This document shows positions 43,737 through 53,214 of a stretch of DNA of 64,000 nucleotides, piece by piece. Source of the stretch: Paraburkholderia sp. UYCP14C. Its GTDB lineage: Bacteria; Pseudomonadota; Gammaproteobacteria; Burkholderiales; Burkholderiaceae. Made by a program: the position numbers and the translations under genes. The stretch is taken from contig NZ_SELS01000001.1 of assembly GCF_004197395.1 (NCBI RefSeq), forward strand, positions 124,001 to 188,000. The letters are read 5' to 3'. A model generated the notes under the pieces. The model did not search any database and was not told where the DNA came from. It was given only the letters and a program-made list of their open reading frames with translations. Numbering within the stretch: the stretch's first letter is position 1; every line of letters starts with the position of its first letter.

Positions 43737-44267
43737 ATGGCGGACGCCGACAACGAACGCAAATCCTGGGACCAACCCGCGGACGCAAGCTTCCAGCAAT
43801 GGCTGGACGGCCGCGTCGCACGCCTCGAAACGCGTCGCTACGACTGGGACGCGCTGAAGTTCCAGGCCGACTACGACCCCAAGTATCGCCGTGCGCAGAT
43901 GCGCTACGTCGGTACCGGCGGCACCGGCGTCGCGAAGGACATGAACACGGTGCCCGCAGGCAACTTCACGTTCTCGACGATGGTCATCCCGGCCGGCAAC
44001 ATCGGCCCGAGCCATATTCATACGGACGTCGAAGAAATCTTCTTCGTGCTGCGCGGCAAGATGAAAGTCATCTGCGAGCGCGACGGCGAGACGTGGGAAG
44101 CGGTGCTCGGCGAGCGTGACCTGATCTCGGTGCCGCCCGGCGTGTATCGCACGGAAATCAACATCGGCGACGAAGACGCGCTGATGTGCGTGATGCTCGG
44201 TTCGCCGAAGCCGATCACGCCGACGTATCCGCCGGATTCGCCGCTCGCGAAGATCAAGCGCGGCTAA
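43737..44267 (+). CDS. Cupin-domain protein
   Basis: A 176-residue single-domain cupin with metal-binding His93 and His95 and Glu99/Glu100 in GPSHIHTDVEEIFFVLRG, and a second cupin motif with PPGVYRTEINIG lacking an obvious His. It could be a ring-modifying dioxygenase, isomerase or binding protein. The ATG at 43737 has GGAG upstream. Confidence 0.82.
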   Translation: MADADNERKSWDQPADASFQQWLDGRVARLETRRYDWDALKFQADYDPKYRRAQMRYVGTGGTGVAKDMNTVPAGNFTFSTMVIPAGNIGPSHIHTDVEEIFFVLRGKMKVICERDGETWEAVLGERDLISVPPGVYRTEINIGDEDALMCVMLGSPKPITPTYPPDSPLAKIKRG

Positions 44268-44317
44268 CTCGCCGCGGAAGCCGTCCACGTCGTTCCACTA
44301 CACCCGCGAAGGAAATC

Positions 44318-45223
44318 ATGTCCGCAGTCCCGACCGTCAACGCCGAACTGCATGCCGCGCTCGAAGCGCGTCTTGCACGCTATCCGGCGCAGCAAAGCAG
44401 CCTCGCTGCGCCACGCGTGCTCGGCTATCGCGAAGTCGATCGCGCCGGCCGCGACGCGTTGCCGCTCGTGCTGCTGCACGGCATCGGTTCGGGCGCGGCT
44501 TCGTGGGTGCAGCAGTTCGACGTGCTCGGCGCGACGCGCCGCGTGCTGGCCTGGGATGCGCCGGGGTATGGCGCTTCCTCGCCGGTCGCGGCCGCCTCGC
44601 CGGTTGCACAGGATTACGCCGTTGTACTGAAGGAATGGCTCGACGCGCTCGGCATCGAACGCTGCGTGCTGGTCGGGCACTCGCTCGGCGCGATCATCGC
44701 CGGTGCGTTTGCCGCCGCGCATCCACGCTATCTCGCGGGTCTGCTGCTGCTGTCGCCCGCGGGCGGCTACGGCGCGGCCGCACCCGAGGTGCGCGACGCC
44801 AAACGCGATCAACGTCTCGCGATGCTGAACGAACTGGGACCGCAGGGTCTCGCCGACAAGCGCAGCGCGAACATGCTGTCCGCCCACGCAAGCAACGAAG
44901 CACGCGCATGGGTGCGCTGGAACATGTCGCGCGTGATCCCGCAGGGCTACGCACAGGCCACGCACCTGCTCGCCAACGCCGATCTCGCGGGCGACCTCGC
45001 GCGCTACGACGGCCGCGTGAGCGTCGCGGTCGGCGCCGAAGACACCATCACGACGCCCGAAGCCTGCGAAAGGATCGCACTCGCCGCGCGCACCCGTCTG
45101 CAGATCGTGCCGCGCGCGGGCCACGCCGGCTACATCGAAGCACCCGCCGCGTACACCACGATCATCGATACGTTCTGCCGCGCAAGCGACAGCCCATTGA
45201 GCCAAAGCGGAGCCAATCAATGA
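44318..45223 (+). CDS. Alpha/beta hydrolase
   Basis: A 301-residue enzyme with the oxyanion strand LLHGIGSG, nucleophile elbow GHSLGA (Ser122), acidic residue in GAEDTITTP and C-terminal catalytic His in GHAGYIEAP. It resembles meta-cleavage product hydrolases, which cut C-C bonds after extradiol ring opening. With the extradiol dioxygenase at 50966 this is a plausible role, but esterase activity is also possible. The stop overlaps the next start by ATGA. Confidence 0.88.
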   Translation: MSAVPTVNAELHAALEARLARYPAQQSSLAAPRVLGYREVDRAGRDALPLVLLHGIGSGAASWVQQFDVLGATRRVLAWDAPGYGASSPVAAASPVAQDYAVVLKEWLDALGIERCVLVGHSLGAIIAGAFAAAHPRYLAGLLLLSPAGGYGAAAPEVRDAKRDQRLAMLNELGPQGLADKRSANMLSAHASNEARAWVRWNMSRVIPQGYAQATHLLANADLAGDLARYDGRVSVAVGAEDTITTPEACERIALAARTRLQIVPRAGHAGYIEAPAAYTTIIDTFCRASDSPLSQSGANQ

Positions 45224-46116
45224 CGCCCGACACTCTTGACGCCGACCGCGACCTTACCGCCGAGCGCAACGAAACGAGCAACGAACCGAGCAGCGATTCG
45301 GGCTACCGGGTGCCCGGTCTCGAACGCGGCTTGAAGATCCTGATGGAGTTCTCGCCGCGCGAGCCCGTGCTCGGCGCGCCGGAACTGTCGCGGCGCCTGA
45401 GCATTCCGCGCACGACGGTGTTCCGTTTGCTGCAGACGCTCGAATCGCTCGGTTTTCTCGAACGCGCCGACAAGGACCGCAACTATCGCCTCGGCGTCGC
45501 GGTGCTGCGTCTGGGCTTCGAATATCTGAGCTCGCTCGAACTGACCGATCTCGGCCTGCCGATCATCGAAAAGCTGCGCGACGAGACCGGCCTCACGAGT
45601 CACATCGTGATCAGGGACGTACGCGACGTCGTGTTCGTCGCGAAGGCGCAAAGCCATGCGCCGATTTTCAGCTCGGTGAAGGTCAACGTCGGCACGCGCC
45701 TGCCCGCGCATGCGACGACGCATGGCCAGGTGCTGATGGGCGATCTGACCTTCGACGAACTGAAGAAGCTGTATCCGGAGCCGGAGCTCGAGCGCTTCAC
45801 GACGCAGACGCCGGCCACGGTCGACGAACTGTACGAACGCATTCGCGACGACGCGCGGCGCGGCTTCGCGATCAGCGAGTCGTCGTTCGAGCGCGGCATT
45901 TCGGTGGTCAGCGCGCCGGTGCGCAACGACTCGCGCCGCATCGTCGCGGTGATCACGACGACGATTCCGCGCCGCGAGATCGATGCGTCGCTGCTGGACG
46001 GCGGTCTCGTCGACAAGGTGCGCCGCGCGGCCGACGAACTGTCGGAGCGGCTCAATTACCGGCCGAAGTCTGGGCCGAATAGTGGCAACAAGTACATGAA
46101 GGCACTGGGGCTCTGA
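45220..46116 (+). CDS. IclR-family regulator within the operon
   Basis: A 298-residue paralogue of the protein at 38568, with the same winged helix and effector domain. Being inside the operon (4-base overlap upstream, 1-base overlap downstream), it may autoregulate. The two IclR proteins could act together or respond to different intermediates. Confidence 0.92.
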   Translation: MTPDTLDADRDLTAERNETSNEPSSDSGYRVPGLERGLKILMEFSPREPVLGAPELSRRLSIPRTTVFRLLQTLESLGFLERADKDRNYRLGVAVLRLGFEYLSSLELTDLGLPIIEKLRDETGLTSHIVIRDVRDVVFVAKAQSHAPIFSSVKVNVGTRLPAHATTHGQVLMGDLTFDELKKLYPEPELERFTTQTPATVDELYERIRDDARRGFAISESSFERGISVVSAPVRNDSRRIVAVITTTIPRREIDASLLDGGLVDKVRRAADELSERLNYRPKSGPNSGNKYMKALGL

Positions 46117-46925
46117 TGATCCAAATCGACTTGACCGGACAGGTAGCGGTGGTGACGGGCGGTTCGTCCGGCATCGGCCTCGCGACCGCCGAACTGTTTC
46201 TGCGCGCCGGCGCTTCGGTCGCGATCTGCGGCCGCGACAGCGAACGGCTCGGCGAGGCGCAAGCCGCGCTCACGCAGAAATATCCCGGCGCGCAACTGCT
46301 CGCGCAGCGCTGCGACGTGCTCGACGCCGACGAGGTGAACGACTTCGCGCAGGCGGTGCAACAGCGCTTCGGCCGCACCGACATGCTGGTGAACAACGCC
46401 GGCCAGGGCCGTGTGTCCACCTTCGCCGATACGAGCGACGACGCCTGGCGCGAAGAGCTCGACCTGAAGTACTTCGGCGTGATCCGCCCGACCCGCGCGT
46501 TCCTGCCGATGCTGCGCGACACGGCCGGCGCCGGCCGCAACGCGGCGATCGTCAACGTGAACTCGCTGCTCGCGCTGCAGCCGGAGCCCCACATGGTCGC
46601 GACGTCGTCGGCGCGCGCGGGTCTGCTGAGTCTGACGAAGTCGCTCGCGGTCGAATTCGCGCCACAGCGCGTGCGCGTCAACTCGATCCTGATCGGCATC
46701 GTCGAATCGGGTCAGTGGCGCCGCCGTTACGCGACACAGGCAGAGCCCGGTCAGAGCTGGGAAGACTGGACCGGCGAACTCGCGCGCAAGAAAAACATTC
46801 CGCTCGGCCGCTTCGGCCGCCCCGAAGAGGCCGCACAGGCGCTCTTTTATCTGGCTACCCCGCTGTCGTCGTACACGACTGGCAGTCACATCGATGTTTC
46901 TGGAGGCGTTGCACGACATGTCTAA
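46116..46925 (+). CDS. SDR-family protein with replaced catalytic Tyr and Lys
   Basis: A 269-residue SDR with an intact cofactor site (TGGSSGIG, NNAGQG). At the catalytic position it reads HMVATSSARAGL, so the usual YxxxK is Thr-x3-Arg. Members of this subgroup may work with another catalytic residue or be non-enzymatic. It overlaps the ThDP-enzyme gene by 8 bases. Confidence 0.85.
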   Translation: MIQIDLTGQVAVVTGGSSGIGLATAELFLRAGASVAICGRDSERLGEAQAALTQKYPGAQLLAQRCDVLDADEVNDFAQAVQQRFGRTDMLVNNAGQGRVSTFADTSDDAWREELDLKYFGVIRPTRAFLPMLRDTAGAGRNAAIVNVNSLLALQPEPHMVATSSARAGLLSLTKSLAVEFAPQRVRVNSILIGIVESGQWRRRYATQAEPGQSWEDWTGELARKKNIPLGRFGRPEEAAQALFYLATPLSSYTTGSHIDVSGGVARHV

Positions 46926-48576
46926 CAAAACCACCGTTGGCGAACTGATCGCCGCCTTTCTCGAGCAATGCGGCGTCAAAACCGCATTCGGCGTGATCTC
47001 GATTCACAACATGCCGATCCTCGACGCCATCAACACGCGCGGCAAGATCCGCTACGTCGGCGCGCGCGGCGAAGCCGGCGCGGTCAACATGGCCGACGGC
47101 CTCGCGCGCGTCTCCGGCGGCCTCGGCGTCGCCTTCACCAGCACCGGCACCGCGGCGGGCAACGCGGCGGGCGCGATGGTCGAAGCGTTGACGGCGGGCA
47201 CGGCACTGCTGCACGTGACCGGCCAGATCGAAACCGAATACCTCGATCAGGACCTCGCGTACATCCACGAGGCGCCGGATCAATTGTCGATGCTGCAATC
47301 GATCTCGAAGGCCGCGTTCCGCGTGCGCTCGGTCGAAACCGCGCTGCCGACGATCCGCGAAGCCGTGCGCGTCGCGCAAGCCGCGCCGAGCGGGCCGGTC
47401 AGCGTCGAGATTCCGATCGACATCCAGGCCGCCGAAGTCGAATGGCCGAGCGATCTCGGCGCTCCGCACGTGACGACGCTCACGCATTGCAAGGACCGCG
47501 TCGCGCAACTGGCCGAGCAACTGACCAGGGCGAAGCGTCCGCTGCTGTGGCTGGGCGGCGGCACGCGTCATGCGCGCGCGGCGGTCGAACGTCTGGTCGC
47601 GCTCGGCTTCGGCGTCGTGACCAGCGTGCAGGGTCGCGGCGTGCTGCCCGAAGATCATCCGGCCACGCTCGGCGCGTTCAACGTGCACCCGGCAGTCGAA
47701 AGCTTCTACAAGACCTGCGACGCGCTGGTGGTGGTCGGCTCGCGTCTGCGCGGCAATGAAACGCTGAAGTACAAGCTTGCGCTGCCGCAGCCGCTGTATC
47801 GGGTCGACGCCGACGCGCTCGCCGACAACCGCGGCTATCGCAACGACATGTTCATCCACGGCGACGCCGCCGCGGTGCTCGACGAACTCGCGACGCTGCT
47901 CGAAGGCAAGCTGAAGATCGATCCGGCGTTCGCGCAGGATCTGGCCGCCGCGCGCGAGAGCGCGGTCGCCGACGTCGCCAAGGGTCTCGGGCCGTACAAG
48001 CGTCTGGTCGACGCGCTGCAGGAAGCCGTGGGCCGCGACTACAACTGGGTGCGCGACGTCACGATCTCGAACAGCACGTGGGGCAACCGCCTGCTGAAGA
48101 TCTTCTCGCCGCGCGCGGGCGTTCATGCGCTCGGCGGCGGTATCGGCCAGGGCATGCAGATGGGCATCGGCGCGGCGCTCGCGGGCAACGCGGCGAAGAC
48201 CGTCGCGCTGTGCGGCGACGGCGGCCTGATGGTCAACGTCGGCGAACTCGCGACGGCCGTGCAGGAAAACGCCAACGTGATGATCGTGTTGATGAACGAT
48301 CAGTGCTACGGCGTGATCCGCAACATTCAGGACGCCCAGTACGGCGGCCGCCGCTGCTACGTGCAATTGCATCAGCCGGATTTCGCGCAGTTCTGCGAAA
48401 GCCTGAAGCTCACCCACTACCGCATCAAGTCGCTCGACGATGCTTCCGCGATCATCCGCGAAGGCATGACGAAGACGGGGCCGGTGCTGGTCGAAGTGGA
48501 CATGCTGTCGATCGGCTCGTTCGCGACCGCGTTCGCGGGCCCGCCGGTCAAGAAAGAGGAGCCGCAACATGCATGA
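46918..48576 (+). CDS. ThDP-dependent decarboxylase/synthase family enzyme
   Basis: A 552-residue enzyme of the acetolactate synthase / benzoylformate decarboxylase superfamily: a PYR domain with catalytic-type Glu ([14 protein letters not shown]), a middle domain, and a PP domain with the ThDP motif [29 protein letters not shown]. It probably cleaves or decarboxylates a 2-oxo acid. The ATG at 46918 lies 8 bases inside the previous gene. Confidence 0.9.
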   Translation: MSNKTTVGELIAAFLEQCGVKTAFGVISIHNMPILDAINTRGKIRYVGARGEAGAVNMADGLARVSGGLGVAFTSTGTAAGNAAGAMVEALTAGTALLHVTGQIETEYLDQDLAYIHEAPDQLSMLQSISKAAFRVRSVETALPTIREAVRVAQAAPSGPVSVEIPIDIQAAEVEWPSDLGAPHVTTLTHCKDRVAQLAEQLTRAKRPLLWLGGGTRHARAAVERLVALGFGVVTSVQGRGVLPEDHPATLGAFNVHPAVESFYKTCDALVVVGSRLRGNETLKYKLALPQPLYRVDADALADNRGYRNDMFIHGDAAAVLDELATLLEGKLKIDPAFAQDLAAARESAVADVAKGLGPYKRLVDALQEAVGRDYNWVRDVTISNSTWGNRLLKIFSPRAGVHALGGGIGQGMQMGIGAALAGNAAKTVALCGDGGLMVNVGELATAVQENANVMIVLMNDQCYGVIRNIQDAQYGGRRCYVQLHQPDFAQFCESLKLTHYRIKSLDDASAIIREGMTKTGPVLVEVDMLSIGSFATAFAGPPVKKEEPQHA

Positions 48577-49399
48577 GGCCGCCTACGCGGGACATCACGC
48601 GCCGCTCGACATCGCGATGATCGGCTTCGGCGCGATCGGCCAGGCGGTGTATCGCTCGGTCGCCGCCGATCCGGCGGTGCGCGTGTCGCACGTGATCGTG
48701 CCCGAAACCCACGTGGCGTCGGTTCGTGATGTGGTGGGCGCGGGTGTCGACGTGGTGTCGTCCGTGTCGGCGCTCAGCACGAAGCCGCAGTTCGCGCTCG
48801 AATGCGCGGGCCACGGCGCGCTGGTCGCTCACGTCGTGCCGCTCTTGAAGGCCGGCACCGACTGCGCGGTCGCGTCGATCGGCGCGCTGTCCGACGTGTC
48901 GCTGCTCGATGCGCTCGCCGCCGCGGCCGATGAAGGCGACGCGACGGTCACGCTGCTGTCGGGCGCGATCGGCGGTGTCGACGCGATCTCGGCGGCGCGG
49001 TTCGGCGGTCTCGACGAGGTGCTGTACACGGGCCGCAAGCCACCGGTCGGCTGGCTCGGCACGCCGGCCGAGGAGGTCTGCGATCTGGCCGCGCTCACCG
49101 AAGAAAAAGTGATTTTCGAAGGCAGCGCACGCGATGCCGCGCGGCTCTATCCGAAGAACGCAAACGTCGCCGCGACGATCGCGCTCGCGGGCCTCGGCCT
49201 CGACCACACGACGGTGCGGCTGATCGCCGATCCGAACGTGACGCGCAACGTGCATCGCATCGTCGCGCGCGGCGCGTTCGGCGAGATGGCGCTCGAAATG
49301 AGCGGCAAGCCGCTGCCGGACAACCCGAAGACGTCCGCGCTGACCGCCTATAGCGCGATCCGCGCACTGCGCAATCGCGCGGCGCGCTGCGTGATTTAA
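48569..49399 (+). CDS. L-aspartate dehydrogenase-like protein
   Basis: A 276-residue protein with the Rossmann motif GFGAIGQA and the NadX-like catalytic domain ([20 protein letters not shown]). NadX oxidises aspartate to iminoaspartate. In a catabolic operon it may instead act on another amino or oxo acid. It overlaps the ThDP gene by 8 bases. Confidence 0.88.
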   Translation: MHEAAYAGHHAPLDIAMIGFGAIGQAVYRSVAADPAVRVSHVIVPETHVASVRDVVGAGVDVVSSVSALSTKPQFALECAGHGALVAHVVPLLKAGTDCAVASIGALSDVSLLDALAAAADEGDATVTLLSGAIGGVDAISAARFGGLDEVLYTGRKPPVGWLGTPAEEVCDLAALTEEKVIFEGSARDAARLYPKNANVAATIALAGLGLDHTTVRLIADPNVTRNVHRIVARGAFGEMALEMSGKPLPDNPKTSALTAYSAIRALRNRAARCVI

Positions 49400-49441
49400 G
49401 ACTCGTTAAGCCCTAGGCTTGAAAGAACCGGAACGACCGAC

Positions 49442-50932
49442 ATGACTCACTTCGATACCAGCCTCGTGCCCAACGGCGATATTTTCATCGGCGGCGAATG
49501 GCGGCAAGGGCGTGGCAACCCGTACAAAAGCCAGTATCCGGCGGATCAGTCGGTCAACATGGAAATCTCGACGGCCAGCGCCGACGACGCGCGCGAAGCG
49601 ATCGAAGCCGCCGACGCGGCATGGCGCAAGCCGAACTGGTCGGGTCTGAAGCCGCATCAGCGCGCGCTGGTCCTGTATCGCATCGCCGATCTGATCATGG
49701 CGCGCCACGAAGCGCTCGCGAATCTGCAGCGCCGCGACAACGGCAAGCCGATCGGCGAGACGCGCGTGCTGGTAGCGAGCGCGGCCAACACGTTCCGCTA
49801 TTTCGCAGCCTGCCTCGAAACGCTCGACGAAGACGTCACGCCGTCGCGCGGCGACTATCTGACGATGAGCATCTATGAGCCGATCGGCGTCGTCGCGGCG
49901 ATCACACCGTGGAATTCGCCGATCGCGTCCGATGCGCAGAAGCTCGCGCCGGCGCTCGCGGGCGGCAACGCGGTGGTGCTGAAGCCCGCCGAAGTCACGC
50001 CGCTGGTGTCGCTCGCGCTCGCACGTATCTGCGAGGAAGCGGGTGTGCCGAAGGGCGTGGTCAGCGTGCTGCCGGGCAAGGGCTCGGTGATCGGCGACGT
50101 GCTGGTGCGTCATCCGCTCGTGAGGAAGGTGTCGTTCACGGGCGGCACCGAAGTGGGCCGCGGCATCGCGCGCATCGCGGCCGACAAGCTGATGCCGGTG
50201 TCGCTCGAACTCGGCGGCAAGTCGCCGACCATCGTATTCGACGACGCCGATCTCGATCATGCGGTGAACGGCGTGCTATACGGCATTTTCAGCTCGTCGG
50301 GCGAGGCGTGCATCGCGGGCTCGCGCCTGTTCGTGCAGCGCTCGATCTACGACACGTTCATGCAGCGTCTCGTCGAAGGCGCGCGCAAGCTGCGCGTCGG
50401 CGACCCGACGCGCGAGAACACGCAGATGGGTCCGCTGATCACGCAGGCGCATCGCGAGACGATCGAACGCTATGTCGCGCTCGGTCTCGAAGAGGGCGGT
50501 CGTCTGCTGTGCGGCGGCGAACGTCCGGTCGGCGATGGCCGCGAAGCCGGCACCTACTTCCAGCCGACCATTCTCGAAGGGCTCAGCAACGACGCGAAGA
50601 TCTGCCAGGAAGAAATCTTCGGGCCGGTGCTCGTCGCGATGCCGTTCGACGACGAAGCGTCGCTGCTGAAGGAAGCGAACAATAGTGTGTTCGGCCTCGC
50701 CGCCGGCATCTGGACGCGCGACTACAAGCGCGCCTACCGGATCGCACGCGCGCTCGAAGCCGGCACCATCTGGATCAACACCTACAAGCTGTTCTCGATC
50801 TCGACGCCGTTCAGCGGCTGGAAGGAGAGCGGCATGGGACGCGAAAAAGGCCGGGTCGGCATTCGCGAATACATGCAACAGAAGAGCCTCTACTGGGGCT
50901 TGAACGACGCGCCGCTGGCGTGGGCGAACTGA
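49442..50932 (+). CDS. Aldehyde dehydrogenase
   Basis: A 496-residue NAD(P)-dependent ALDH with the catalytic Cys290 (GEACIAGSR), the general-base Glu in LELGGKSPTIVF, and the FTGGTEVGR nucleotide strand. It probably oxidises an aldehyde released by the preceding ThDP enzyme or ring cleavage. Separated from the previous gene by 42 bases. Confidence 0.93.
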   Translation: MTHFDTSLVPNGDIFIGGEWRQGRGNPYKSQYPADQSVNMEISTASADDAREAIEAADAAWRKPNWSGLKPHQRALVLYRIADLIMARHEALANLQRRDNGKPIGETRVLVASAANTFRYFAACLETLDEDVTPSRGDYLTMSIYEPIGVVAAITPWNSPIASDAQKLAPALAGGNAVVLKPAEVTPLVSLALARICEEAGVPKGVVSVLPGKGSVIGDVLVRHPLVRKVSFTGGTEVGRGIARIAADKLMPVSLELGGKSPTIVFDDADLDHAVNGVLYGIFSSSGEACIAGSRLFVQRSIYDTFMQRLVEGARKLRVGDPTRENTQMGPLITQAHRETIERYVALGLEEGGRLLCGGERPVGDGREAGTYFQPTILEGLSNDAKICQEEIFGPVLVAMPFDDEASLLKEANNSVFGLAAGIWTRDYKRAYRIARALEAGTIWINTYKLFSISTPFSGWKESGMGREKGRVGIREYMQQKSLYWGLNDAPLAWAN

Positions 50933-50965
50933 AGCGGCGACGCAGAGGCAACCAAGAGGCACGTT

Positions 50966-51931
50966 ATGACGATTCTCGGCATTGAACAGATTACTTACGG
51001 CGTGACGGATCTCGCCACCTGTCGGCAGTTTTTCGCGGACTGGGGCATGAAGGAGACCGCGCATGACGAAACCCGCGCGCGCTTCGAAACGCTGAACGGC
51101 TGCACGGTCCTCGTCGCCTTGGCCAACGATGCGTCGCTGCCGCCCGCGTTCGAGGAAGGCCCGACCTTGCGCGAAGTGACGTGGGGCGTCGCGACGAAGG
51201 CGGAGCTCGACGCGCTGCGCGGGCGCTTCGCCGGCCAGCCGGGCCACTACGAAACCGACGACGCGGTCGGCTGCATCGACCCGAACGGCATGGCGGTGCG
51301 CGTCGAAGTCACGCGCAAGCGGCCGGTCGACGTGCACGGTTCGCCGTCGAACGTGTGGGGCCAGACGTTGCGCGTCGATCAGCCGTCGCCGGTCTACGAA
51401 CGCGCGGAGCCGGTCGAAGTGGGCCACGTGGTGTTCTTCACGAACAACCTCGCCGAGCAGGAAAAGTTCTATCACGAGCTGCTCGGCTTCGAGACCTCGG
51501 ACCGTTATCCGGGCCGTGGCGCGTTCATGCGCTGCGCGCCGCACGGCGGCCATCACGACCTGTTCCTGCTGGCATTGCCGAACGGCAAGCGCGGCCTGAA
51601 CCACGTCGCGTTCACCGTGCGCGATATCCACGAAGTGTTCGGCGGCGGCATGCACATCAGCCGCTGCGGTTGGGAAACGCAGCTCGGGCCGGGACGTCAT
51701 CCGGTGTCGTCGGCTTACTTCTGGTACTTCAAGAATCCGGCCGGCGGCCTGATCGAGTACTACGCCGACGAAGACCAGTTGACGCCCGACTGGCAGCCGC
51801 GCGATTTCGAGCCGGGTCCGACCGTGTTCGCCGAATGGGCGATCGACGGCGGTATCGACGGCAATACACGACGCCAGAAGGACGCGAAGGCGCCCGAAGG
51901 CAAGTTCATGACGGAGCGCAAAAATGACTGA
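50966..51931 (+). CDS. VOC-family extradiol dioxygenase
   Basis: This 321-residue protein has two VOC domains. The catalytic C-terminal one has His154, His213 and Glu264 as the expected Fe(II) facial triad. It fits type I extradiol catechol dioxygenases, which open a dihydroxylated ring next to the diol. It overlaps the reductase gene by 8 bases. Confidence 0.88.
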   Translation: MTILGIEQITYGVTDLATCRQFFADWGMKETAHDETRARFETLNGCTVLVALANDASLPPAFEEGPTLREVTWGVATKAELDALRGRFAGQPGHYETDDAVGCIDPNGMAVRVEVTRKRPVDVHGSPSNVWGQTLRVDQPSPVYERAEPVEVGHVVFFTNNLAEQEKFYHELLGFETSDRYPGRGAFMRCAPHGGHHDLFLLALPNGKRGLNHVAFTVRDIHEVFGGGMHISRCGWETQLGPGRHPVSSAYFWYFKNPAGGLIEYYADEDQLTPDWQPRDFEPGPTVFAEWAIDGGIDGNTRRQKDAKAPEGKFMTERKND

Positions 51932-53189
51932 CGCTGCTACCGAAAAGGCCCAGGCCGCGCATGCGGGACTCGAAGCGCCGCGCACGATCGTCGTGATCGG
52001 CGGCGGCCAGGCGGCCGGCTGGGTCGTGAAGACCCTGCGCAAGGAAGGCTTCAACGGCCGCCTCGTGATGATCGCCGACGAAGTGCATCTGCCGTACGAG
52101 CGTCCGCCGCTGTCGAAGGCCGTGCTGGCCGGCGACGCGGACATCGAGACGGTGCGGCTCGTGAAGCCCGACGATTTCGATGCGTTGAACGTCGAGGCAT
52201 GGCAACCCGATTGCGCGACGTCGATCGATCGCGCGCAGCGCATCGTGCACACGAAGTCCGGCCGCGAAGTGCAGTACGACCGCCTCGTGATCGCGACCGG
52301 CGGCGCGGCGCGCCGTTTGCCCGACGCGCTCGTGCAGACCTCGCACATCACCTATCTGCGCACGCTCGACGAAGCGCTCGCGCTCGGCGAACGGCTGCGC
52401 GCAAGCAAGCGCGTGCTCGTGATCGGCGGCGGCTGGATCGGTCTCGAAGTCGCGGCGACCGCGCGCAAGCTCGGCGTCGACGCGTGCGTGGTGGAAGGCG
52501 CGCCGCGTCTGTGTGGGCGCTCGCTGCCGCCGCTGGTGTCCGATTTCCTGCTGAAGCTGCATCGCGCGAATGGCGTGGACGTGCGGCTGAGCGCTGCGCT
52601 CGTCAAGCTCGAAGATCATCCGAACGACGCCAACCGAGTGCGCGCGACGTTCGCGGACGGCTCGACGCTCGACGCCGACTTCGCGGTAGCCGGCATCGGT
52701 CTCGCACCGCACACGGCGATTGCGCAAGCGGCGGGCGTGAAGGTGGAGGACGGCATCGTGGTCGACCACTTCGGCGCCACCGACGACCCGCGCATCTTCG
52801 CGTGCGGCGACGTCGCGAATCATCCGAGCGCGTGGCTGAAGCGCCGCGTGCGGCTCGAATCGTGGGCCAACGCGCAGAACCAGGCGATCTCCACGGCTAA
52901 GGCGTTGCTCGGCACCTTCGAACCGTACGCGGATATTCCGTGGTTCTGGTCCGATCAGTACGACGTGAACCTGCAGATTCTCGGCGACATTCCCGCCAAC
53001 GCGGAACTCGCGGTACGCGGCGATCTTCCGGCCAAACGCGCGACGCTGTTCTATCTGGAAGACAACACGATTCGCGGCGTGATCGCGATCAACACTCCGC
53101 GCGAGCTGAAGCTCTCGCGCAAGTGGATGAACCAAGGCCGGACCATCGACCTTGCCACACTGACTGACGCCTCTACGGCGCTTGCCTAA
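51924..53189 (+). CDS. FAD-dependent ferredoxin reductase
   Basis: A 421-residue flavoprotein with FAD motif GGGQAAGW, NAD motif GGGWIGLE and the FAD-binding FACGDVA. It belongs to the BphA4/CarAd-like ferredoxin reductase family and would pass NAD(P)H electrons to the ferredoxin at 41189. It is placed ten genes away from the oxygenase, but in the same operon. Confidence 0.92.
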   Translation: MTDAATEKAQAAHAGLEAPRTIVVIGGGQAAGWVVKTLRKEGFNGRLVMIADEVHLPYERPPLSKAVLAGDADIETVRLVKPDDFDALNVEAWQPDCATSIDRAQRIVHTKSGREVQYDRLVIATGGAARRLPDALVQTSHITYLRTLDEALALGERLRASKRVLVIGGGWIGLEVAATARKLGVDACVVEGAPRLCGRSLPPLVSDFLLKLHRANGVDVRLSAALVKLEDHPNDANRVRATFADGSTLDADFAVAGIGLAPHTAIAQAAGVKVEDGIVVDHFGATDDPRIFACGDVANHPSAWLKRRVRLESWANAQNQAISTAKALLGTFEPYADIPWFWSDQYDVNLQILGDIPANAELAVRGDLPAKRATLFYLEDNTIRGVIAINTPRELKLSRKWMNQGRTIDLATLTDASTALA

Positions 53190-53214
53190 CCATTTCTACG
53201 GACGGCACCTTGGC

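Noticed and set aside
46855-48570. 571-codon reverse open frame antisense to the ThDP enzyme gene
   Set aside because: Arg-rich shadow frame; the plus strand has intact ThDP motifs.
50276-52351. 691-codon reverse open frame across the ALDH, dioxygenase and reductase genes
   Set aside because: It crosses three genuine genes on the other strand and lacks any recognisable domain.
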